DNA of 64,000 nucleotides, taken from NCBI RefSeq assembly GCF_015350995.1, contig NZ_JADKRW010000007.1:62001-126000 (forward strand). The letters run 5' to 3'. Origin of the DNA: Curtobacterium sp. VKM Ac-1393. GTDB lineage: Bacteria; Actinomycetota; Actinomycetes; Actinomycetales; Microbacteriaceae. The position numbers and the translations under genes were made by a program. This document shows, piece after piece, positions 53,801 through 62,803 of this stretch; the stretch's first letter is position 1, and each line of letters opens with the position of its first letter. The notes below the pieces were generated by a model. It made no database searches. It was not told the DNA's origin and was given only the letters and a program-made list of their open reading frames with translations.

Positions 53801-54443
53801 CATGCAGGTCGCCATGAAGGACCTCGAGATCCGCGGCGCCGGCAACCTGCTCGGTGGCGAGCAGTCCGGGCACATCGCGGGCGTCGGGTTCGACCTGTAC
53901 CTCCGGATGATCGGCGAGGCCGTGTCGCAGTTCCGGGGTGACGTGGCCGAGGGGCAGACCGAGCTCCGGCTCGAGATCCCCGTCGACGCCCACATCCCCG
54001 AGGACTACGTCGAGTCCGAGCGGCTCCGGCTCGAGGCGTACCAGAAGCTGTCGGCGGCCTCGGCCCCGACGGCGCAGCAGGACGCCATCGACATGGTGCT
54101 CGACGAGCTCACCGACCGCTACGGGCAGCCGCCGCAGGCCGTGCAGACGCTGGTCGAGGTCTCCCGCCTGCGTCGGATGGCGCAGCAGGTCGGCCTGTCC
54201 GACGTCGTGGTCATGGGCTCGAACCTGCGCGTGGCGGGCAAGGAGCTCGCCGACTCGTCGCAGGTGCGGCTCAAGCGGATGTTCCCGGGCGCGAAGTGGT
54301 TCCCGCAGCAGAACGCGGCGAGCATCCCGATGCCGCGCCCGAACGACCAGGCGCTGCCGGACGACGCACTGATCCGGTGGGTGGAGAGCATCCTCACCGC
54401 CGTGTACGGCGCGACGACGCCGGCGGAGGCGCCGGCCGCGTAG
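50835..54443 (+). CDS. mfd: Transcription-repair coupling factor Mfd
   Basis: A 1202-aa ATP-dependent translocase that removes RNA polymerase stalled at lesions and recruits UvrA. UvrB-like N-terminal part (1 to about 350; [26 protein letters not shown]); polymerase-interacting domain about 515-590 ([15 protein letters not shown]); translocase with Walker A [10 protein letters not shown] near 675, [10 protein letters not shown] near 775, [11 protein letters not shown], and motif VI [16 protein letters not shown]; TRCF domain about 1030-1130. Length and order are normal. GTG start. Confidence 0.97.
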   Translation: [1202 protein letters not shown]

Positions 54444-54464
54444 ACGGCGGTGGTCGCGAGCGGC

Positions 54465-54512
54465 GACGGACGGGAGGCACGGTGCGGGCTGGCACCGTGC
54501 CTCCCGTCCGTC
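54465..54512. repeat. Palindromic repeat, family GGACGGGAGGC, copy 5 (inner type A)
   Basis: Perfect 21-bp arms (GACGGACGGGAGGCACGGTG plus C, and mirror) with a 6-nt loop GGGCTG. It lies between the convergent ends of mfd and nhaA, 22 bp after the mfd stop, where it could stop transcription from both sides. Confidence 0.87.
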
Positions 54513-54632
54513 ATCGGCCGCGTGCACGGGCACGGTGCGTCGGGTGCTGACCCCATACGACGTCCTCGCTGTCGTACGACGTCGACTTTGTCGTTTCGGG
54601 TCGTCAGTGGTGCGCGCGCGGCCCGCGAGCCG

Positions 54633-55811
54633 CTACTCGGTCGCCTCGGCCTCGGACAGCTCGCGCCGTGCGCGGTACGACCGGGCCCGCAGCGTGACCA
54701 CGACGGCGGACGCGACGATGGCGATGCCCGAGCCGACGAGGACGGCGAGCACGCCCTCGTCGAGGATCTCCTCGTTGCGCGCGAACGCGAGCTCGTTCAT
54801 GAGCAGTGACACCGTGAAGCCGATCCCGCCGAGCACCCCGACGGTGATGATCGAGAAGAACGACAGCGACGAGCGGCCCGGCGAGCGGAACATCCGTGTG
54901 GCGACGACGCCGAACAGCGTGATCCCGATGACCTTGCCGACCGGCAGCGCGATGACGACCGCCCAGAACGTGGGGGAGAGCTCGCTGATGCCGACGGCGG
55001 GGATGACCACGGCCGCCGAGGCGAACGCGAACACCGGCAGGACGATCGCGTTCGACCACGGCTCGACGTTCTCGTGCAGGGTGTGGCCCGGACGGCGGGG
55101 GAGCACGAGCCCCAGCGCGACGCCGGCGATCGTGGCGTGCACGCCGGAGTGGTAGACGAGCCACCAGGTCAGGAGCCCGACGACGACCATCGCCACGATG
55201 ACGAGCGTCTGCCCCGTGCGCCCCGGACGCAGCATCCGGCCGAGCAGCCAGAACGCCGCCAGCGCGACGACGGCACCGGCGAGGGCCAGGAAGTCGGTGT
55301 CGTGCGCGAACACGACGGCGATGATGATGATCGCGATGAGGTCGTCGAGCACGGCCAAGGCGAGCAGGAACACCCGGATGCCGGACGGCAGCCCGCGACC
55401 GAACATCGCGAGGACACCGAGCGCGAAGGCGATGTCGGTCGCCGTCGGGATCGGCCAGCCGTGCGTGTACGGCGTGCCCGCGGTGACGAGCAGGAAGACG
55501 CCCGCGGGGACGAGCACGCCGCCGACCGCCGCGATGGCCGGCACCACGGCGGTCTTCGGGTTCGACAGCTCGCCGTCGACGAGTTCCTGCTTCAGCTCGA
55601 TCGCGACGAGCAGGAAGAAGACCGCGAGCAGCCCGTCGCTGATCCAGTGTGCGATCGACAGGTCGAGGCCGACGGCGCCGAGCGGCAGGTGGGCGTCGAG
55701 CAGGCGTTCGAGGCCGGGGCCGACCGGGGAGTTCGCCACCACCAGGCCGAGCACGGCGGCGGTGAGGAGCGCGATGGCGCTGAAGCGGGGGGAGCGGACG
55801 AGGGACGACAT
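54633..55811 (-). CDS. nhaA: Na+/H+ antiporter NhaA
   Basis: A 392-aa antiporter with about 12 helices, exchanging protons for sodium to control pH and salt. Marks: FFLLVAIELKQELVDGELS, PTATDIAFALGVLAMFG with the ion-binding Asp, and LALAVLDDLIAIIIIA with the adjacent Asp pair; GGIGFTVSLLMNELAF near the C-terminus carries a key Lys-free helix of the family. The ATG at 55811 has GGAGA upstream; the long frame beyond it is a shadow of mazG. It sits between mfd and mazG, an interruption of the usual core order. Confidence 0.95.
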   Translation of the reverse strand: MSSLVRSPRFSAIALLTAAVLGLVVANSPVGPGLERLLDAHLPLGAVGLDLSIAHWISDGLLAVFFLLVAIELKQELVDGELSNPKTAVVPAIAAVGGVLVPAGVFLLVTAGTPYTHGWPIPTATDIAFALGVLAMFGRGLPSGIRVFLLALAVLDDLIAIIIIAVVFAHDTDFLALAGAVVALAAFWLLGRMLRPGRTGQTLVIVAMVVVGLLTWWLVYHSGVHATIAGVALGLVLPRRPGHTLHENVEPWSNAIVLPVFAFASAAVVIPAVGISELSPTFWAVVIALPVGKVIGITLFGVVATRMFRSPGRSSLSFFSIITVGVLGGIGFTVSLLMNELAFARNEEILDEGVLAVLVGSGIAIVASAVVVTLRARSYRARRELSEAEATE

Positions 55812-55901
55812 GGATCTCCGTCTCGAGGGGTCGGGTGAGTGTCCGTCGACCAGACTTCCCGACACGCCACCGCCAGTGTACGTGAGTGGGACGATGACCC
55901 G

Positions 55902-56621
55902 ATGACCGCCGTACCCGACCTCGTGACCGTCGTCGACCGCCTGCTCGCCGAGGACGGCGGATGCGTCTGGAACCGGGCGCAGTCCCACGCCACCCTCGCC
56001 CGGTACGCCGTCGAGGAGTCCTACGAGCTCGTCGACGCCATCGACGACGGCGACCCGGCCGACGTCCGCGAAGAACTCGGCGACGTGCTCTACCAGGTCG
56101 TCCTGCACGCCGGGATCGCCGAGCGGGCGGGGGAGTTCACGCTCGAGGACGTCGCAGCCGGGGTCCGCGACAAGATGATCCGTCGGCACCCGCACGTCTT
56201 CGGCGACGAGACCGCCGACACCGTCGACGAGGTCGTCCGGGTTTGGCGTGCGGCGAAGGCGGCGGAGAAGTCGGCCAGGACGAGCGCCCTCGACGGTGTC
56301 CCGCGCGCGATGCCGCCCCTGGAACGGGCCGTCAAACTGCTGGAACGCCTCGACGAGCGCGGTGCGGCCGACACTGCGGTCGCGTCCGTGGTGGCGGCCG
56401 ACCGGGAGGCCCGTGGTGCGTCGTCCGCGCCCGCTGCGGTCGACGGCGCGGGTGGCGTCGACGGCGCGGGTGCGGTCGACGGCGCGGGAGCGGTGGACGC
56501 CGCGTGGGGGATCGCCTTGCTCGAAGAGGTCGCGGGAGCCGTGCACGACGGCATCGACCCGGTCGCGAGTCTGCGTGCCGCGGTGGCCGCGCTCGAGGAG
56601 GCCGGCCGCGCTGCGGAGTGA
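55902..56621 (+). CDS. mazG: MazG-family nucleotide pyrophosphohydrolase
   Basis: A 239-aa enzyme removing aberrant NTPs. The MazG helices carry the metal site EESYELVDAIDDGDPADVREELGDVLYQV (E-x2-E...E-x2-D) and a second block RRHPHVFGDE. The N-terminal CVWNRAQSHATLARY lacks the usual CPWDREQ exactly but fits. Residues about 180-197 are a tandem DGAG-V-A insert (three 18-bp units), so the C-terminal helix is attached through a repeat linker. The ATG is 6 bp behind GACGAT. Confidence 0.88.
   Translation: MTAVPDLVTVVDRLLAEDGGCVWNRAQSHATLARYAVEESYELVDAIDDGDPADVREELGDVLYQVVLHAGIAERAGEFTLEDVAAGVRDKMIRRHPHVFGDETADTVDEVVRVWRAAKAAEKSARTSALDGVPRAMPPLERAVKLLERLDERGAADTAVASVVAADREARGASSAPAAVDGAGGVDGAGAVDGAGAVDAAWGIALLEEVAGAVHDGIDPVASLRAAVAALEEAGRAAE
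56436..56489 (+). repeat. 18-bp in-frame tandem repeat in mazG
   Basis: Three units of GCGGTCGACGGCGCGGGT with single changes encode VDGAGx repeats. They are placed in the linker behind the catalytic helices, so unit number can vary without loss of frame. Confidence 0.8.
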
Positions 56622-56650
56622 TCGCGTGCGTGCAGCTCAGGACGAGAGAA

Positions 56651-56684
56651 GGGCGCCCTCCTAACCCGAAAAAGGAGGGCGCCC
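56651..56684. terminator. Hairpin after mazG
   Basis: GGGCGCCCTCCT and its exact mirror AGGAGGGCGCCC enclose a 10-nt loop AACCCGAAAA. Stem of 12 GC-rich pairs, 30 bp after the mazG stop; no T-run follows. It probably ends mazG transcription before the hisS leader. Confidence 0.7.
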
Positions 56685-56773
56685 GTGAGCGGGTGGCCGC
56701 ACCCCCAGGGAGAGGTGCGGACGCAGAACCCGCTCGAGCCGCGGGGCACACTGCAGCACGGTGCCCACGCGAT

Positions 56774-56808
56774 CGGTTCGGAGAGTGGATCAGGCACGCT
56801 CCGAACCG
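56774..56808. promoter_or_regulatory. Inverted repeat upstream of hisS
   Basis: CGGTTCGGAG (56774-56783) and CTCCGAACCG (56799-56808) are perfect 10-bp arms around 15 nt, about 75 bp before the hisS start. It could be an operator near the hisS promoter. A T-box is unlikely: no T-box consensus is present and the -10 is downstream. Confidence 0.45.
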
Positions 56809-56869
56809 AGGTACTGCATCCAGTATGCCAGTGCAACGCATGCCGCGCAACCCGAACACCTGCGTCTGT

Positions 56870-56875
56870 CAGAAT
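56870..56875 (+). promoter_or_regulatory. -10 of leaderless hisS
   Basis: CAGAAT ends 7 bp before the ATG at 56883; no Shine-Dalgarno is visible, so the mRNA is probably leaderless. Confidence 0.5.
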
Positions 56876-56882
56876 CGACCAC

Positions 56883-58127
56883 ATGGCAACGACCGTGACG
56901 GCACCCCGTGGCATGCGTGACTTCCTCCCGGCGGACAAGGCCCGGCGCGAGCACGTGCTCGGTGTCGTCCGCGACGTCTACTCCCGGCACGGGTTCGACG
57001 AGATCGAGACCCCGGTGGTCGAGGATGCCGCGCGGCTCCACTCCGGCCTCGGTGGCGACAACGAGAAGCTCGCGTTCGCGGTCATGAAGCGTGGGCTCGG
57101 TGCCGAGGACCTGCAGGCCGCCCAGGCGCCGCTCGACCTCGCCGACCTCGGGCTCCGGTTCGACCTGACCGTGCCGCTGGCCCGGTTCTACGCCTCGCAC
57201 CGCGCGGAGCTGCCCTCGGTGTTCCGATCGGTGCAGATCGCGCCGGTCTGGCGTGCCGAGCGTCCGCAGAAGGGGCGCTACCGCCAGTTCGTGCAGTGCG
57301 ACATCGACATCCTCGGCGAGCCCGGGCAGCTCGCCGAGATCGAGCTCATCCGCGCCACGACCGCGGCCCTGGACGCCCTCGGGGTGACCGGCACGACGAT
57401 CCGCATCAACGACCGGCGCATCCTGCTGGCCCTGCTGGGGTCGTGGGGGATCACCGACCCGACGACGGCCGACCGCGCGCTGATCACGATCGACAAGCTC
57501 GACAAGATCGGCCCGGACGGCGTCGCGGCCGAACTCCGCACCACCGTCGGACAGGAACTGCCCGGGCTCGAGGACACCATCCGCGCACTCGAGGCCGCTG
57601 ACTGGACCTCGGCAGCGGGCTCGGCGTGGCTCGACGCCGAGGCGTTCGCCGACCTGCTGCGCCTGCGCGAAGCCCTGCCGGGCGTCGACCTGCGCTTCGA
57701 CCCGACACTCGTGCGCGGCATGGGGTACTACACGGGCACGATCTTCGAGGTCGCGCACCCCGACTTCGGCTACAGCCTGGGCGGCGGCGGCCGGTACGAC
57801 GGCATGATCGGCCGGTTCCTCGGGCAGGACGTCCCCGCGGTGGGCTTCTCGCTCGGCTTCGAACGGCTCGTCGACCTCGTGACACTCCCGGAGTCCGCCG
57901 AGTCCGACGCCGTGGTGCTCGTCTACGACAAGGACGTCGACCCGGTCCGTCTCGCGGCGCTGAAGACCGAGGCGCTCGGCTCCCACCGTCGGGTGCGGCT
58001 CGAACGGCGAACCAAGAACACGAAGAACCTGCTCGCCGGGCTCGCGGCGCAGGGGTTCTCGGCCTTCGCGACCGTCGGCGCCGACACGACGTCGCTCGAG
58101 GGTGTGGAGTTCCGCCCGCTCGACTGA
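56883..58127 (+). CDS. hisS: Histidyl-tRNA synthetase
   Basis: A 414-aa class II synthetase charging tRNA-His. Motif 1 GFDEIETPVVED, motif 2 FRSVQIAPVWRAERPQKGRYRQF, the histidine-specific GMGYYTGTIFEV (HisA) with GGGGRYDGMIG (HisB), motif 3 GFSLGFERL, and a C-terminal anticodon domain (about 325-414). ATG at 56883; the in-frame extension is the structured upstream region. It lies between mazG and eno. Confidence 0.96.
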   Translation: MATTVTAPRGMRDFLPADKARREHVLGVVRDVYSRHGFDEIETPVVEDAARLHSGLGGDNEKLAFAVMKRGLGAEDLQAAQAPLDLADLGLRFDLTVPLARFYASHRAELPSVFRSVQIAPVWRAERPQKGRYRQFVQCDIDILGEPGQLAEIELIRATTAALDALGVTGTTIRINDRRILLALLGSWGITDPTTADRALITIDKLDKIGPDGVAAELRTTVGQELPGLEDTIRALEAADWTSAAGSAWLDAEAFADLLRLREALPGVDLRFDPTLVRGMGYYTGTIFEVAHPDFGYSLGGGGRYDGMIGRFLGQDVPAVGFSLGFERLVDLVTLPESAESDAVVLVYDKDVDPVRLAALKTEALGSHRRVRLERRTKNTKNLLAGLAAQGFSAFATVGADTTSLEGVEFRPLD

Positions 58128-59519
<1,392 letters not shown>

Positions 59520-59537
59520 CCAGCACCTCCGAGGTAC

Positions 59538-59573
59538 CGAGACGCCGTCCTCCTCCGGGAGGGCGGCGTCTCG
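59538..59573 (+). terminator. Terminator hairpin after eno
   Basis: CGAGACGCCG and mirror CGGCGTCTCG with an inner CCTCC/GGAGG stem; one T-G pair. It starts 19 bp after the eno stop. No T-run. Confidence 0.75.
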
Positions 59574-59883
59574 TCGTGTGCGCACCGCGATCGCGTCCCT
59601 CCGTGCCCCTCCGTGCCGGGGTCAGGACCCGCCGCGCGCGCTGCGTCGAGTGGTCACGAGTCGTCGGCTGGCCCGGGTCTGGCCGACAGGACGTGACCGC
59701 CGGACGCACGCCGGGCGGTGTGTCGTGACCACTCCGTGTGCAGGCCGGACGGTGCGGACTTGCACAGCGCCTCCCGGTCGAGCGACACCCCGCGGAACCG
59801 GAAGCCGTCGTGTGACGCCGTCGTGTCCGCCTGACGCCGCGAAGTCGTCGAGACGCCGCCGAATTCGGGGGGCGTGTCGACGA

Positions 59884-59946
59884 GACGCCGGCGTCTTCGT
59901 GGTGGCACGCAACCTCGAAGACGCCGGCGTCTTCGTGGTGGCACGC
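59884..59946. repeat. Two 27-bp direct repeats with an embedded palindrome
   Basis: GACGCCGGCGTCTTCGTGGT plus GGCACGC occurs at 59884-59910 and, identically, at 59920-59946 (period 36). Around the second copy, CGAAGACGCCGGCGTCTTCG (59916-59935) is a perfect 20-bp palindrome. Confidence 0.85.
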
Positions 59947-60035
59947 GACCACGCGCCGGGCGCGAGACGCTGAGAGGGCGCCGAACGGCCGCGTGCCGGG
60001 CGCACGCACCGCGCGACCCGGGTTATCGTCGGGAC

Positions 60036-60569
60036 GTGCCCAGCCAGAAGCCCCGCGTCCGCCGCGTCCCCGTGGCGATGCCCGACGGCAGCACCGCCGA
60101 GCAGCCCTGGTACCGCTCGATCCACTTCTCCGGCTTCAGCCTGCTCATGCTCGCGATCATCGTGCTCTTCGTCGTGGTGCTCGCCCCGTCGCTCCGCACG
60201 CTCATCCAGCAGCAGGAGCAGATCGCCCAGCAGCAGCGCGAGGTCGCGAGCCAGAAGGCCGACGTCACGCAGAAGAAGAAGGACGTCGCACGCTGGGACG
60301 ACCCCGCGTACATCGAGGCGCAGGCGCGCGACCGGCTGCTCTACGTGTACCCGGGCGAGGAGAGCTACCTCGTGATGGGCGCCGAGGACCGGGCGACCGA
60401 GTCCACGCCGACGACGGACTCCGGCACCCCGGTCAGCGCGAAGGTGCAGACGCCCAAGGTCGACTGGGTGCAGGCGATGCTGTCGTCGGTGCTGCAGTCC
60501 GGGCTCACCGACGAGACCGCTGCCGACCTGGTGGCACCGGACGTCTCCGGCACCGGCGAGAGCAAGTAG
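60036..60569 (+). CDS. FtsB/DivIC-like septum formation initiator
   Basis: The protein has 177 aa from the GTG at 60036, leaderless (TATCGT 6 bp before). A basic cytoplasmic tail (1-33), one membrane helix (about 35-55: FSLLMLAIIVLFVVVLAP), then a Gln/Lys-rich coiled coil (about 58-85) and the DivIC hallmark DPAYIEAQARDRLLYVYPGE. It joins FtsL and FtsQ in the divisome. It stands after eno and before DUF501, as in most actinobacteria. The C-terminal 70 residues are a variable tail. Confidence 0.92.
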   Translation: MPSQKPRVRRVPVAMPDGSTAEQPWYRSIHFSGFSLLMLAIIVLFVVVLAPSLRTLIQQQEQIAQQQREVASQKADVTQKKKDVARWDDPAYIEAQARDRLLYVYPGEESYLVMGAEDRATESTPTTDSGTPVSAKVQTPKVDWVQAMLSSVLQSGLTDETAADLVAPDVSGTGESK

Positions 60570-60624
60570 TCCCGAGCCCCGGCACCCGTCCGGCACGACG
60601 GTGCGAGGGATGCCGGGTCTCCGG

Positions 60625-60630
60625 TAGGCT
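60625..60630 (+). promoter_or_regulatory. -10 upstream of the DUF501 gene
   Basis: TAGGCT lies 9 bp before the GTG at 60640, so transcription would begin at or very near the start codon. Confidence 0.45.
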
Positions 60631-60639
60631 CACGTTCCC

Positions 60640-61188
60640 GTGACGACCCCTCCCTTCGACCCGCCCTCCGACCGCGACGTCCAGGTCGTGTCGGCGCAGC
60701 TCGGCCGACCGGCGCGCGACGTCATCGGGATCGCGGCACGGTGCGTCTGTGGCAACCCCACGGTCGTCTCCACGAAGCCCCGGCTGTCGAACGGCACCCC
60801 GTTCCCGACGTTCTACTACCTGTGCCACCCCGCGGCCACCGCTGCGGTCAGCACCCTCGAGGCCAACCAGGTGATGCCGGAGCTGGCAGCACTGCTCGAG
60901 GACGACACCACCGCGGCCGCGTACCTCGCGGCCCACGAGTCCTACCTGGCCGATCGCGAGTCGATCGAGCACGTCGACGAGATCGTCGGCATCAGCGCCG
61001 GTGGCATGCCCACCCGTGTGAAGTGCCTGCACGCCCTCGTCGGTCACGCCCTCGCCGCCGGACCCGGCGTCAACCCCATCGGCGACCTCGCGCTCGAGCG
61101 CGCGGACTGGTCGCCCTCCCGGTGTGAGTGCCGGGCGTATGATGACGGTGCAGACGCTGGAGTCGGGGCGGGTGGCGGCGAAGTCTGA
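60640..61188 (+). CDS. DUF501 family protein
   Basis: A 182-aa conserved actinobacterial protein of unknown function. Family marks: QLGRPARDVIGIAARCVCGNPTVV, the FPTFYYLCHPAATAAVSTLEANQVM block, GGMPTRVKCLHALVGHALAAG and a C-terminal CECR. The conserved Cys and His residues (RCVCG, YLCHP, KCLHALVGH) suggest a metal or redox site. GTG start. It usually sits between ftsB-like and ppx genes; here the next gene is a NADH dehydrogenase and no ppx is seen. Confidence 0.93.
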   Translation: MTTPPFDPPSDRDVQVVSAQLGRPARDVIGIAARCVCGNPTVVSTKPRLSNGTPFPTFYYLCHPAATAAVSTLEANQVMPELAALLEDDTTAAAYLAAHESYLADRESIEHVDEIVGISAGGMPTRVKCLHALVGHALAAGPGVNPIGDLALERADWSPSRCECRAYDDGADAGVGAGGGEV

Positions 61189-61226
61189 CTCGACTCCGAA
61201 ACCCCCATCCAAGGAGATCATCCCCC

Positions 61227-62720
61227 GTGCCCAAGATCCTCGTCGTCGGCGGCGGTTACGCCGGTTTCTACACCGCATGGAAGCTCGAGAAGCACCTTCG
61301 CCAGGGCGAAGCCGAGGTCGTCATGGTGGACCCGCTGCCGTACATGACGTACCAGCCGTTCCTGCCCGAGGTCGCCGCCGGTTCGATCGAGCCGCGTCAC
61401 GCGGTCGTCTCGCACCGTCGTCACCTCAAGAACACCCGCGTCGTCACCGCGAAGGTCACCAAGGTCGACCACGCGACGAAGACCGCGACCATCACCCCGA
61501 CCGAGGGCGAGGCGTGGGAGGAGTCCTACGACCAGATCGTCATGACCGCCGGCGCGGTGTCCCGCACGTTCCCGATCCCGGGTGTCGCGGACGAGGCCAT
61601 CGGCCTCAAGACGATCGAGGAAGCCGCGGCGATCCGAGACAAGATCCTCACGAACTTCCACAAGGCGGCGAACCTGCCGGCCGGTCCCGAGCGTGACCGC
61701 CTGCTGACGGTCGTCGTCGTCGGTGGTGGCTTCGCCGGCATCGAGGTGTTCGCCGAACTCCGCTCGTTCGCCACGGACCTGCTGAAGAGCTACCCGCAGC
61801 TGTCCTTCGACGAGACCCGCTTCCACCTGGTCGAGGCGATGGGCCGCATCATGCCCGAGGTCTCGCTCGAGACCTCGCACTGGGTGCTCGAGAACCTGGC
61901 GCAGCGCGGTGCGAACGTGCACCTCGAGACCCAGCTGGCCTCGGCCGTCGGTGGCGTCTGCGAGCTCAAGACGAGCGACGGCGCGATCGAGAAGATCGAG
62001 TCCGACCTCATCATCTGGACCGCCGGCGTCATGGCGAACCCGATGGTCAAGGGCACCGACTTCCCGCTCGAGCAGCGTGGGCGCATCCGCGTACAGCCCG
62101 ACCTGCGCGTCGTCGACGACAACGGCGTGATCGCGGACGCCTGGGCCTGCGGCGACGTCGCAGCCGTGCCCGACCTGACCGGTGGCGGCGTCGGCGGCTT
62201 CTGCGTGCCGAACGCCCAGCACGCCGTCCGCCAGGCGAAGCAGCTCGCGAAGAACCTCGTCGCGACCATCCGTGGCGAGGCGACGACCGACTACAAGCAC
62301 GAGAACCTCGGCGCCGTCGCGGGCCTCGGTCTCGGCATCGGCGTGTTCCAGTCCGGCAAGTTCGCCATGAAGGGCTTCCTGGCGTGGGGCGCGCACCGCG
62401 GCTACCACGGCCTGGCGATGCCGTCGTGGGAGCGCAAGCTGCGCGTCGTCGGCGACTGGGTCGGCGGCTTCTTCCTCGGCCGTGACATCGCGTCGCTCGA
62501 CGACCGTGAGACCCCGCGCGCCGCGTTCGAGGCCTTCGCGTCCCGTCCGAAGCCCGCGGCCGAGTCCCCGGCTGCCCCGGTCGAGGCGGCGAAGCCTGCG
62601 ACCGCTCCGGAAGCGGGCAAGCCCGCCGGTGCCGCAGGCCCCGCGTACGGCGAGCCCGCCAAGGACGTCTCGAACGAGGCCGAGCCCGTGAAGGCCGAAG
62701 CCGCAGCGGACGCCAAGTAG
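61227..62720 (+). CDS. ndh: Type II NADH dehydrogenase (NDH-2)
   Basis: A 497-aa membrane-associated flavoprotein passing electrons from NADH to menaquinone without pumping protons. FAD motif VVGGGYAGFYTAW (5-17), NAD motif VVVGGGFAGIEVFAEL near 165, ACGDVAAVPD for the flavin, and the quinone-side AQHAVRQAKQLAKN. The GTG at 61227 has AAGGAG 10 bp upstream. An unusual tail after about 435 is Pro/Ala/Glu-rich and disordered, beyond the amphipathic membrane helix; its role is unknown. Confidence 0.93.
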   Translation: MPKILVVGGGYAGFYTAWKLEKHLRQGEAEVVMVDPLPYMTYQPFLPEVAAGSIEPRHAVVSHRRHLKNTRVVTAKVTKVDHATKTATITPTEGEAWEESYDQIVMTAGAVSRTFPIPGVADEAIGLKTIEEAAAIRDKILTNFHKAANLPAGPERDRLLTVVVVGGGFAGIEVFAELRSFATDLLKSYPQLSFDETRFHLVEAMGRIMPEVSLETSHWVLENLAQRGANVHLETQLASAVGGVCELKTSDGAIEKIESDLIIWTAGVMANPMVKGTDFPLEQRGRIRVQPDLRVVDDNGVIADAWACGDVAAVPDLTGGGVGGFCVPNAQHAVRQAKQLAKNLVATIRGEATTDYKHENLGAVAGLGLGIGVFQSGKFAMKGFLAWGAHRGYHGLAMPSWERKLRVVGDWVGGFFLGRDIASLDDRETPRAAFEAFASRPKPAAESPAAPVEAAKPATAPEAGKPAGAAGPAYGEPAKDVSNEAEPVKAEAAADAK

Positions 62721-62737
62721 CACCAGCAGCACCACGC

Positions 62738-62769
62738 AGAGGCGGTCACCCTTCGGGGCGGCCGCCTCT
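62738..62769 (+). terminator. Terminator hairpin after ndh
   Basis: AGAGGCGG and mirror CCGCCTCT with inner pairs CACC/GGGG around CTTC, 17 bp after the ndh stop. A strong stem, no T-run. Confidence 0.75.
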
Positions 62770-62803
62770 CGTCGTCGAGCGCATCGGTAGGCTGTTGCGG
62801 CCC

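Larger units (their letters stand above)
59520..60035. other. 516-bp gene-free gap between eno and the ftsB-like gene
   Basis: No frame here looks coding. It holds the eno hairpin (59538-59573), several GACGCCG motifs between 59810 and 59930, and two 27-bp direct repeats (59884, 59920). The promoter of the ftsB-like gene lies at its end. Base composition shows no clear codon pattern. Confidence 0.6.

Noticed and set aside
50619..54533. Very long minus-strand open frame antisense to mfd
   Set aside because: High-GC shadow: mfd on the plus strand has every family motif, and the antisense frame encodes Arg/His/Asp-rich sequence with no recognisable domain.
56685..56882. T-box riboswitch before hisS
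   Set aside because: No T-box consensus or antiterminator is visible and a -10 box lies just before the ATG, so this region is probably not transcribed as a leader.
59622..60596. 324-codon minus-strand frame over the gap after eno
   Set aside because: It is antisense to the ftsB-like gene for half its length and encodes Arg/His/Leu-rich repeats; no domain and no start signal.
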